Source: Miltoncostaeales bacterium (GTDB lineage: Bacteria > Actinomycetota > Thermoleophilia > Miltoncostaeales > Miltoncostaeaceae). From it: a stretch of 61,193 bases of DNA. The stretch lies in contig JAURGT010000004.1 of the NCBI GenBank assembly GCA_030833665.1, positions 1 to 61,193 of the forward strand. The letters run 5' to 3'. The notes beneath the pieces were generated by a model, which was not told the origin of the DNA, made no database searches, and saw only the letters and a program-made list of their open reading frames with translations. The number at the start of each line of letters is the position of its first letter. Position 1 is the stretch's first letter. Below are positions 54,874 to 61,193 of the stretch, piece by piece. The position numbers and the translations under genes were made by a program.

Positions 54874-56850
54874 CTACCTGGCGATGGTGATCACGACCTT
54901 GCGGGGCTTGGCCTTCACCTTCGCGATGCCCTTTGCCCGGGCGGTGCCGGTGACCGAGCGCGTGACCTTGCGGCTGGCGCTGGCCTGCAGGGTGACCTTC
55001 CGCGTCACCTGCGTGCCCACCGGGAGTGTCTTCACCGTGAAGCAGGCGGGGTTGCGCAGGCGCTTCTTCGCGCCGGGCTTCTGCACGATGGAGAGCCCCT
55101 TCGGCGCCTTGATGCACGCCACCACCTTCGTGGCGGTGGCCGTGCCGGTGTTTCGCACCCTGATGCTGGCCGTGATGCGCTTGCCGCTGGCCACCGTCCT
55201 GCGCGACGTGGTGATGATCGCGGTGAGCGGGGCGGTGAGCGGGGCGGTGCTCGCGCCGCCCCCGGCCCCCGACCCGCCGGACGCCGGCACGCGTGGCATG
55301 GCGGTGACCGTGGATGCCCACGAGGTGCCGAGCGCATTGGCGGCCGTGATGCTGAAGCTGTAGGCGGTGCCGTTGGCAAGTCCGGAGAAGGTGCAGCGCG
55401 TGGTGGGCGCCGTCGTGGTGCAGGTGCGATCCCCGGGCGTCATCGTCACCTCATAGCCGGTGATGGGAGATCCTGCGTCATTCGCGGGGGCGGTCCACGT
55501 GACCTCGACCGAGCCGTCACCCGGCGTGGCCGCGGCCGAGCGCGGGGGAGAGGGGGTGGTGAAGAACTGGGCGGCCTGCACGCTCGTGACGCCGTCGACG
55601 TAGCCACCCCAGGCCACGACGGCGTTGCCCCTGGCGTCGAGCGCCACCGTGGGGTAGCGGTTGGTGCCCCCCGACGGAGACACCACCTGCGCGGTGCCCC
55701 ACGTTCCGGTCTCGTGGCGCGCCGCCGCCACGAAGTACTCGCCCGCGCCCGTCGCCTGCTGCCACGTGGCCATCACGCTGCCCGATGGGTCCACCGCCAC
55801 CGTGGGCATGAAGGCGTCCAGCCCGGCGGCGGAGAGCTGCTGGACCGCGCTCCAGGCGCCACCCGAGAAGCGCGACGCGACAACCTCGTTCGCACCGGTC
55901 GAGCCGCGGTACCACGCGGCCGTGACGACGCCCGACGCGTCGACGGCGACCGCGGGATAGGCCGCACCGCTGTCCGGGGATCCCGGGATGACCGCCGATG
56001 CGCCCCACGCGCCTGCGGTGAAGCGTGCGAAGCGGATCTCATAGCCGCCCGGTACCGACTGGTACCACACCACGGTCACGTCGCCTGATGAGGCCGCGGC
56101 GAGCTGGGGGTGCCAGCCGAACTCATTGGCACCGACGGGGGAGATGGACTGGGGTGCGCTCCAGGCCCCGGCCGAGAACCGGGATGCGCTGATGACGATC
56201 TGCCCGGCGCTGCTCTGCATCCATGTGGCCGTGGCAACCCCCGACCCATCCACGGCGACCTGCGGGTGCGCGTTCATCACGAGCCCGGTGCTGCCGGTCC
56301 CTACGGTCACCGGGCTGGTCCAGGTCGCACCGGCGAAGCGGGAGGACTCCACCACCACATTGCCCCCGGCCGCGCGCTGCCACACGGCGGTGACCACTCC
56401 GGAGGGGTCCACGGCCACGGAGGGATACGTGGCCGCGCTCCCCACCGATGAAAGGTCGTGGGCAGGGCCCCACTCGCCACCGGCGTACCGGGCCGCCTGC
56501 ACCACGTAGCCGGCGCCCTCACGGCGGGTCCACGCCGCCGTGACGGCCCCTGCCGCATCGACCGCCAGCACGGGGTAGAGGGTTTCGGCATCTGACCCTG
56601 AGATGTCCTGCGGGGCAGTCCACTCGCCGTTCACGAAACGAGATGCCTGGATCGCACCGGCGTCGCCGCTTGCCGGCGCCCATGCCGCGGTGGCCACACC
56701 CGTTGCATCGATGACCACGCCGGGCGAATCCGATGCGCGCCCCGCGACCGAGAGGGTCGTTGCCGGCAGCTGCCACGACGCGGCGATGGCACCCGCCACA
56801 CAGGCGAGCACGGCCGGAACCGAGAGGAGGAGCGCGGCGCGGGGGCGCAT
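54874..56850 (-). CDS. Secreted repeat protein with fibronectin type III and shared C-terminal module
   Basis: 658 residues, signal peptide about 1-23. About 40-430: eight or so propeller-like repeats of the pattern YPxVAVDxSGxVTAxWxR followed by SRFxGGxWSxPQ. A fibronectin III domain follows (PPRSAAATPGDGSVEVTW, SPITGYEVTM, GTAYSFSITAAN, about 440-525). The last 110 residues (ITTSRRTVASGKRITASIR, NPACFTVKTLPVGTQVT, TGTARAKGIAKVKA) match the C-terminus of the protein at 58263. TAGGCT lies 9 nt before ATG. Confidence 0.82.
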   Translation of the reverse strand: MRPRAALLLSVPAVLACVAGAIAASWQLPATTLSVAGRASDSPGVVIDATGVATAAWAPASGDAGAIQASRFVNGEWTAPQDISGSDAETLYPVLAVDAAGAVTAAWTRREGAGYVVQAARYAGGEWGPAHDLSSVGSAATYPSVAVDPSGVVTAVWQRAAGGNVVVESSRFAGATWTSPVTVGTGSTGLVMNAHPQVAVDGSGVATATWMQSSAGQIVISASRFSAGAWSAPQSISPVGANEFGWHPQLAAASSGDVTVVWYQSVPGGYEIRFARFTAGAWGASAVIPGSPDSGAAYPAVAVDASGVVTAAWYRGSTGANEVVASRFSGGAWSAVQQLSAAGLDAFMPTVAVDPSGSVMATWQQATGAGEYFVAAARHETGTWGTAQVVSPSGGTNRYPTVALDARGNAVVAWGGYVDGVTSVQAAQFFTTPSPPRSAAATPGDGSVEVTWTAPANDAGSPITGYEVTMTPGDRTCTTTAPTTRCTFSGLANGTAYSFSITAANALGTSWASTVTAMPRVPASGGSGAGGGASTAPLTAPLTAIITTSRRTVASGKRITASIRVRNTGTATATKVVACIKAPKGLSIVQKPGAKKRLRNPACFTVKTLPVGTQVTRKVTLQASASRKVTRSVTGTARAKGIAKVKAKPRKVVITIAR

Positions 56851-56875
56851 GATGAGGCAAGCCTAGCGGGTGATC

Positions 56876-56930
56876 ATGCGCCTCCGGATGCCGCCGGGCG
56901 CGCTGCGCCTGATGGCATCCGGAGGCGCAT
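56876..56930 (-). terminator. 17-bp perfect hairpin after the ARPP-1 gene
   Basis: atgcgcctccggatgcc (56876-56892) is exactly inverted at 56914-56930, loop 21 nt. It ends 5 bp past the ARPP-1 stop and lies just upstream of the promoter of the preceding minus-strand gene. Confidence 0.75.
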
Positions 56931-56935
56931 TCCAC

Positions 56936-57916
56936 CTACCGCCGGCGCCGCGTGGGCCGTGCGATGCGGCCCACTGGCACATCGGTGATGCCGGCTCCGC
57001 CCTCGGCCTCGCGCGCGAACGCCGTGAGCTGGATGAGCTCGCCGTCCACGTCGAGGCCCGACCCCACCACGCCGGTGCCGGCGAGCCGCAGGTCGGTGCC
57101 GAGGCCCGCGGCGGGGCCCCGGGTGCGGCGCGCGGTGGCAACCGCTCCCAGGAACGCCCCTGCCGAGGCATCCGGCGGCGGCGTGCCGTCGAGATCGTGC
57201 AGGGCGTCCAGCATGTAGCCGGTGAGCAGCGCCTCGTGCAGGCGGGCGTATACCTCGGGCCGCGACACGGCGTCCATGCACACGGTGCCGCCGCCGGCCC
57301 CCAGCACCATGCCGCACTGGCCGGGCTGCAGCGGGAAGGCCCGCGCAAGCTCCTCCAGCCTCGGGCGCTCGTGCTCGATCAGATCGCCGTGCTTGGATGT
57401 TCCCGACCGGAACCCGTGCCGCTCCTCCTTCAGCGCCACGGCGTCCCACACGGCGTCCTGCGCCGAGCCGCGCACGAGCGGCGCCGACTGCAGGTGAAGG
57501 GCCTTGGCCCGGCGCACCTCCGGCGCGGGCGTGCGCCCCGACGGACGGAAGGCGTCGCTCTCGTACCGCCAGCGGCCCACCTCGATGCACGACACCGGCA
57601 CCGGCACCGTGGCGCCGGCCTCCACGAGCACGGCCACGTTGATGATGCGGTCCTGCTTGGCGCCGGCGATCTCCTCGCCGTCGTAGAGCAGCACGCGGTC
57701 GGCGGTGGGGTTCACCACCACGATCTCGCCAACGTTGCCGGCCTCGTCGACCTCCTTCACGGTGAGCCCGCGTGCGCTGGCCTCGGCCAGCGACACATAG
57801 GCGCACACCGGGTCGGCCACGGGGAACAGGGGCGTCACCGAGATGCCCCGGTGCAGCACGGCCTCGCCCGCCTGCAGGGGCAGGGCCGGGGTCTCCTGCT
57901 CGATCACCTTCGCCAT
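56936..57916 (-). CDS. ARPP-1 family (DUF6569) protein
   Basis: 326 residues. The family core is well conserved: YVSLAEASARGLTVKEVDE, VNPTADRVLLYDGEEIAGAKQDRIIN and VPVSCIEVGRWRYES (about residues 40-125). ARPP-1 was named for its association with ADP-ribosylglycohydrolase- and rhodanese-phosphatase-type genes; its biochemical role is not known to me. The C-terminal half (LRLAGTGVVGSGLDVDGELIQLTAF) is strand-rich. Excellent Shine-Dalgarno gaggagga before ATG. Divergent from a zinc-ribbon gene. Confidence 0.85.
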   Translation of the reverse strand: MAKVIEQETPALPLQAGEAVLHRGISVTPLFPVADPVCAYVSLAEASARGLTVKEVDEAGNVGEIVVVNPTADRVLLYDGEEIAGAKQDRIINVAVLVEAGATVPVPVSCIEVGRWRYESDAFRPSGRTPAPEVRRAKALHLQSAPLVRGSAQDAVWDAVALKEERHGFRSGTSKHGDLIEHERPRLEELARAFPLQPGQCGMVLGAGGGTVCMDAVSRPEVYARLHEALLTGYMLDALHDLDGTPPPDASAGAFLGAVATARRTRGPAAGLGTDLRLAGTGVVGSGLDVDGELIQLTAFAREAEGGAGITDVPVGRIARPTRRRR

Positions 57917-57991
57917 GTCATCTCCTCCTCGTTCGTCCACACGGATGTCGGACGGGGAGAGGCCGCGCCTTACATTGCATAATCCGGGCCC

Positions 57992-58243
57992 ATGGCCGAG
58001 CACGTCGCATTCTTCGACCAGCAGGACACCGACGAGGTGACCTGCTCCGGGTGCGGCTGGGCGGGCCAAGCGGGCGATCTGGACATCGACGCCGTGTCGT
58101 GGGAGCAGATGCGCTACGAGCAGCGCTGCCCCACCTGCGAGGAGGTTGTGCGGGTGGTGGCGTTCCCCACCCACGCCCAGGTGCGTGCCGCGCGGCGCCG
58201 CGGCGATCCCCGCGCCGACGACATGGGGCCGATGGCGGGCTGA
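57992..58243 (+). CDS. Small zinc-ribbon protein (83 aa)
   Basis: CSGCGW and CPTCEEVV supply four cysteines spaced like a zinc ribbon (residues about 18-54), with an acidic spacer. The C-terminus is basic then acidic (RAARRRGDPRADDMG). A cataat-type -10 (about 57974-57980) lies upstream. Shares its promoter region with the divergent ARPP-1 gene, about 75 bp. Confidence 0.6.
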   Translation: MAEHVAFFDQQDTDEVTCSGCGWAGQAGDLDIDAVSWEQMRYEQRCPTCEEVVRVVAFPTHAQVRAARRRGDPRADDMGPMAG

Positions 58244-58262
58244 CGCCCCGGGGCGTCGGTTC

Positions 58263-59948
58263 CTAGCCCGTAACCCGCGCCCGCGGTGCCCGTGGGGTGA
58301 CTGTCACCCGCGTGGCGGCCGCCTGCACCTTCGCCACTCCGCTGGCCCGGGCGCTGCCGGTGACTGTTACCCGCACGCGGCGCGTGCTCACCGCCCGCAC
58401 CGTGATCACCTTGGTCACCTGGTCGCCCGCGGCCACCGTGCCCACGCGGAAGCACGCCGTGCGGCCCGACCGCAGCGCACCGCCAGTCGATGCGACGACC
58501 ATGCGGGACGGCAGCCGGATGCATGAGGTGACCGCCTCGGCAGCGGTGCCCCCGGGGTTGGCCGTGCGTATGCCGATGCGCAGGCGCTGCCCGCTCACCA
58601 CCCGGCGGCGCGAGGGCAGCAGGGTGGCGGTGAGCGCCGCGGGCGTTGTCCCGGCGGCGGCCTCAGCGGGTGCCTTGCACGCGGTGGCAGCCAGCTGGCC
58701 CCGCTGGAATGGGTAGCCATTGTTCACCTGCGAGCAGATGAGCCACGTTGCGGTGGGGTTGGCATCCCATCCGTTGGCGATGCTCCAGCCGAGTTCGGTG
58801 TAGGTGCCGATCTGCCGCATCTGGGCGGTGGTGCGGGCCACGCCCACCGTGCCGCCCGCGCCCGCCGGTCCGGTGGTGTCGCTGTTCCAGAGGTTGCCCG
58901 TGGTGGTGGCCTGCGTGCCCACCGACACCAGGCAGCCACCCGCCCCGCCGAGGATTCCTCCCGTGGTGGCGCCACCGGCCTGCGTGAGCGTGCCGGCGAA
59001 GTAGTTGCGCACCAGACTCGCGGGCTCGTACAGGCAGTTCCCGCCGAGGATTCCCCCGATCTCGTCCACTGACCCGGGGTTGGCCACCACGTCGCCGGTG
59101 GAGAACGAGTCGCTGATCGTGGCCGGGATGTCGCCGGACGACTGGGCGTTGCCCACGAGACCCCCTGCACGGTTGCCGTGCACGATCGCCGTGCTGCTCG
59201 AGGTGCGCACGGTGCCCCCGAATATGGATCCCGCGATGCCACCCGACGTGCCGCCGATCGACGTGGCCGATCCCGTGCTGCTGGTGCCGCTGATCTCGGG
59301 GGCCACCTGGCTTGCTTGGTAGATCGACGCAACGATTCCGCCCGCAGTGAGGCCGGAGGTCACCACCACCGCGGCCGACGAGTTGGTGATGGATCCTCCG
59401 GCGAGCGACCCCACCATCCCGCCCGCGCCGTCCGGCACGTTCACGGTGCCGTTCACATGCACGTTGGTGATCGTCGTGTTCGTGGCGCTCCCGGCGAGGA
59501 TGCCGCCAGTCGTCTCCACGCCCAGGCTGATCACGGTTCCCGTCACCCGGAGGTCGCGGATCGTCGCGTTGCTGCTCCAGCCGATGAGGCCGAAGCCGCT
59601 GCTGGCCGGCGATGTCACCTGGAGGCCGGTGATCGCGTGCCCCGCGCCGTCGAAGGTGCCCGTGAACGGGTCGACGGTGCTGCCAATGGGCAGGAACTCC
59701 CCGGTGTCGGTGAGGTCGATGTCGTTGGCCAGGCGGATCGTGGCGCTCATGTCGCACGCGCCCTGATAGAGCGTGCGCAGCTGCTCTGCCGTGCTGATGG
59801 TGTACGTGCTGGTGTCCGGATCCCACACCGGTGGGAACAGGCACCCGTTGGCCAGGGCCTGCTGGGGCACTATCGCCAGCCCGCAGGCCACCGATGCGGC
59901 GATGGCGACGAGGGCGCCCTTGCGCCCCATCGCGGGGGTTTTTGCCAT
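58263..59948 (-). CDS. Secreted GLUG-repeat protein with shared C-terminal module
   Basis: 561 residues, signal peptide about 1-33. The N-terminal region (YTISTAEQLRTLYQG, IRLANDIDLTDTGEFLPIG, FTGTFDGAGHAITGL) is the typical start of GLUG/adhesin-type beta-helix proteins. Repeats such as TTGGILAGSATNTTITNVHV and AGGMVGSLAGGSITNSSA extend to about 420. The C-terminal 110 residues (LPSRRRVVSGQRLRIGIR, GRTACFRVGTVAAGDQVTK, VTGSARASGVAKVQA) are shared with the protein at 54874. Likely a surface adhesin. TACCGT lies 6 nt before ATG 59948. Confidence 0.82.
   Translation of the reverse strand: MAKTPAMGRKGALVAIAASVACGLAIVPQQALANGCLFPPVWDPDTSTYTISTAEQLRTLYQGACDMSATIRLANDIDLTDTGEFLPIGSTVDPFTGTFDGAGHAITGLQVTSPASSGFGLIGWSSNATIRDLRVTGTVISLGVETTGGILAGSATNTTITNVHVNGTVNVPDGAGGMVGSLAGGSITNSSAAVVVTSGLTAGGIVASIYQASQVAPEISGTSSTGSATSIGGTSGGIAGSIFGGTVRTSSSTAIVHGNRAGGLVGNAQSSGDIPATISDSFSTGDVVANPGSVDEIGGILGGNCLYEPASLVRNYFAGTLTQAGGATTGGILGGAGGCLVSVGTQATTTGNLWNSDTTGPAGAGGTVGVARTTAQMRQIGTYTELGWSIANGWDANPTATWLICSQVNNGYPFQRGQLAATACKAPAEAAAGTTPAALTATLLPSRRRVVSGQRLRIGIRTANPGGTAAEAVTSCIRLPSRMVVASTGGALRSGRTACFRVGTVAAGDQVTKVITVRAVSTRRVRVTVTGSARASGVAKVQAAATRVTVTPRAPRARVTG
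58295..58309. repeat. GGTGAC-T-GTCACC palindrome (copy 3)
   Basis: 15-bp perfect palindrome gggtgactgtcaccc inside the C-terminal part of the GLUG-repeat gene; a one-mismatch relative (ggtgactgttacc) lies at 58359. Confidence 0.75.
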
Positions 59949-59999
59949 GGCGAGACGGTACCGGAGCCGGCCATGCACAGCCCGTCCCGCAGCCTGCGA

Positions 60000-60641
60000 C
60001 TACCGCCGGCGCGTGATGAACGTGAGGGTCACCTCATCGGGGTTGCCCTGCACCCGGGTGAACCGCGGGTTGGCGTCGAGTCGGCGGATCTGCTCCTCGA
60101 TCGTGAGCCGCCCGGGGTCGGCCAGCCGCTGCACCAGGCGCTGCCACGTGGGGGGCTCGGCCCGGTGGTCGGTGCAGAGGGCGATGCGTACGGGGTCGCG
60201 GGCGCTCTCCGTGGACAGCAGCGCCGGGTCGGGGCGCGTGCCCACCCTGATGAGGTCGAGCCGGTCGGAGTCCCAGCACGCGCCCACCAGTGGGTCGTCG
60301 GTCACCTGGCCGCGGTCGTGGTGGTGCATCGCGTAGGTGAGCGTGCGCAGCTCATCGGGCGTGATGCCCAGGGCCTCGTGCCCCACCGACTCTGCCAGCT
60401 CGGCCGCCCGCGGCCCGTGCCCGGGGTCGTGGCCGTCGTTCTCGCGGCGGCAGTCGTGCAGGATCGCGAACAGCAGCGCCACGTGGCAGCTCACGCCCTC
60501 CTTGTGCGCGAGGTCGATGCCGTTCTCGCCCACGCGCCGCCAGTGCTCGTGCCCGTGGATGCTCTCGCGCTCCCCGGCCACCGCCAGGGCCAGGCCGACG
60601 GGCCCGGTGATCACTCCGTCGATTGCGCTGCTCTCGGTCAC
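60000..60641 (-). CDS. HD-domain protein (putative phosphohydrolase)
   Basis: 213 residues. HGHEHWRRVGENG, LFAILHDCRRENDGHDPGHG (the HD pair) and YAMHHHDRGQVTDDPLVGACWDSDRLDLIRVG place metal ligands as in HD-superfamily phosphohydrolases. It likely acts on a nucleotide or phosphate ester in the cytoplasm; substrate unknown. GTG 60641 follows a perfect Shine-Dalgarno (gaaggagga). Confidence 0.85.
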   Translation of the reverse strand: MTESSAIDGVITGPVGLALAVAGERESIHGHEHWRRVGENGIDLAHKEGVSCHVALLFAILHDCRRENDGHDPGHGPRAAELAESVGHEALGITPDELRTLTYAMHHHDRGQVTDDPLVGACWDSDRLDLIRVGTRPDPALLSTESARDPVRIALCTDHRAEPPTWQRLVQRLADPGRLTIEEQIRRLDANPRFTRVQGNPDEVTLTFITRRR

Positions 60642-60762
60642 GTGCCTCCTCCTTCGCGTCTGCACTTAGGTGTCTCGCGTTGGCGCGCCGATCCTTACGG
60701 TGCGTGCCACTTCGGTGTGCGGTCTCGATCTACGCTGCCTCCAGCAGGAGAGATGTACGAGA

Positions 60763-60798
60763 TATAGTCATGTCGTCCGACATGAAGGAGGGCCAGCG
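60763..60798 (+). promoter_or_regulatory. Antitoxin promoter/operator with 6-codon leader ORF
   Basis: A tatagt -10-like hexamer (60763-60768) is followed directly by the dyad catgtcg-tc-cgacatg (60769-60784). Next, ATG 60782 opens the mini-frame MKEGQR, whose TGA overlaps the GTG of the antitoxin gene. The arrangement suits autorepression by the antitoxin. Confidence 0.5.
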
Positions 60799-61065
60799 GT
60801 GAAGACGCGAACAGTGGCCGCGAACGACGTGCGAATCCCCGATCCCGCCCCCGACGAGGTGGTGGTGGTCATGCGCTACGGCAAGCCGTACGCCGCGATC
60901 ATCGACACCGAGGCACTCGACCTTTTCCTGCGAATGCAGGCGCTGTTCGGCGACCACGTGCCGCACGAGATGGGCATCACCGACCTCGAGCTCAGGATTC
61001 ACGAGCTGGCCGAGTCGGGCGAGGACACCGAGGAGTTCGACTACGCGGCCTTTCTTGCTCGGTGA
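60799..61065 (+). CDS. Phd/YefM-like antitoxin
   Basis: 88 residues, starting GTG with a gaaggaggg Shine-Dalgarno. DEVVVVMRYGKPYAAIIDTEALDLFLRMQALF follows the Phd/YefM pattern (strand, gly turn, then helix), and the C-terminal half is acidic, as expected for a toxin-neutralising tail. A partial frame begins immediately downstream. Assignment is moderate; the short N-terminus lacks the usual Phd motif VSxxEARxN. Confidence 0.6.
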   Translation: MKTRTVAANDVRIPDPAPDEVVVVMRYGKPYAAIIDTEALDLFLRMQALFGDHVPHEMGITDLELRIHELAESGEDTEEFDYAAFLAR

Positions 61066-61081
61066 CCTTCGCGGCGCGATC

Positions 61082-61193
61082 GTGTGGGCCACCACCACCT
61101 TCCAACCCGAGGCCCCCTTTCGCGTGATGCGCCCCGATGGGTCGATCGCAGTGTTCGCAGGGGCTGCGGAGTTGGCCGAGGCCGTTGGCCTTG
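61082..61193 (+). CDS. Partial unknown frame downstream of the antitoxin (cut by window edge)
   Basis: From GTG 61082 an open frame runs off the right edge: VWATTTFQPEAPFRVMRPDG, then SIAVFAGAAELAEAVGL. It is 17 bp after the antitoxin stop and could be its toxin, but only 37 codons are visible and no family is recognised. Confidence 0.3.
   Translation, partial: MWATTTFQPEAPFRVMRPDGSIAVFAGAAELAEAVGL

Overview
The window is one uninterrupted stretch of very GC-rich DNA (about 70% G+C by eye) packed with short-spaced genes on both strands. Gene content points to an Actinomycetota chromosome, most likely class Thermoleophilia. The evidence is GTG/TTG starts, TANNNT -10 hexamers sitting directly in front of start codons, and many secreted beta-propeller proteins with Thermoleophilia-style C-terminal modules. 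The class is an inference. I found no rRNA, tRNA, CRISPR array, transposase or prophage gene, and no gene-free stretch above 300 bp; the longest gaps (about 180-270 bp) are described in the feature list.

Layout: 1-3 kb holds the tail of a surface protein, a 29-bp inverted repeat, a secreted glutathione peroxidase, a Sua5-type tRNA-modification enzyme and a DUF4430-like secreted protein. 3.5-10.7 kb holds two convergent aldehyde dehydrogenases, a PrmA-like methyltransferase, an MFS pump, a sirtuin-like protein with a ruined NAD pocket, and small proteins (DUF2283-like, DUF1284). 10.9-16.9 kb is a six-gene CoA operon: thiolase-fold protein, DUF35, acyl-CoA ligase, HMG-CoA-synthase-like protein, thiolase, DUF35. 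Only one of its three thiolase-superfamily proteins keeps the catalytic cysteine. 16.9-22.5 kb has a beta-propeller/SUMF1-like secreted protein, a CarH-like MerR-B12 regulator, a flavodoxin-fold oxidoreductase and an acetolactate synthase. 23-26.8 kb is a MoxR-type ATPase followed by a NorD/CbbO-type VWA protein split into two translationally coupled genes.

26.8-40.3 kb has secreted proteins, an acyltransferase, a glycine-cleavage P protein behind a tandem glycine riboswitch, a lipase, a flavin reductase, an MFS pump with a thioredoxin-like protein, and murI followed by two paralogous alpha/beta hydrolases. 40.5-41.0 kb encodes a microbial rhodopsin with an in-frame TGA at codon 5, a shortened helix D/E region and no helix G, so no Schiff-base lysine. 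41-53 kb holds another MFS protein, a canonical sirtuin beside a 27-bp palindrome, a YHYH protein, a large delta-60-type beta-propeller, and the rph-rdgB-SDR-membrane-protein run. A universal stress protein follows. 53-61 kb has secreted proteins sharing a C-terminal module, a PIN-toxin remnant, an ARPP-1 protein, an HD-domain protein and, at the right edge, a Phd-like antitoxin with a palindromic operator.

Functional themes are acyl-CoA and aldehyde metabolism, cell-surface propeller proteins, light or B12 sensing (CarH-like regulator, decayed rhodopsin), and catalytic folds that have lost canonical residues (two thiolase-fold proteins, one sirtuin, one SDR, one SUMF1 domain).
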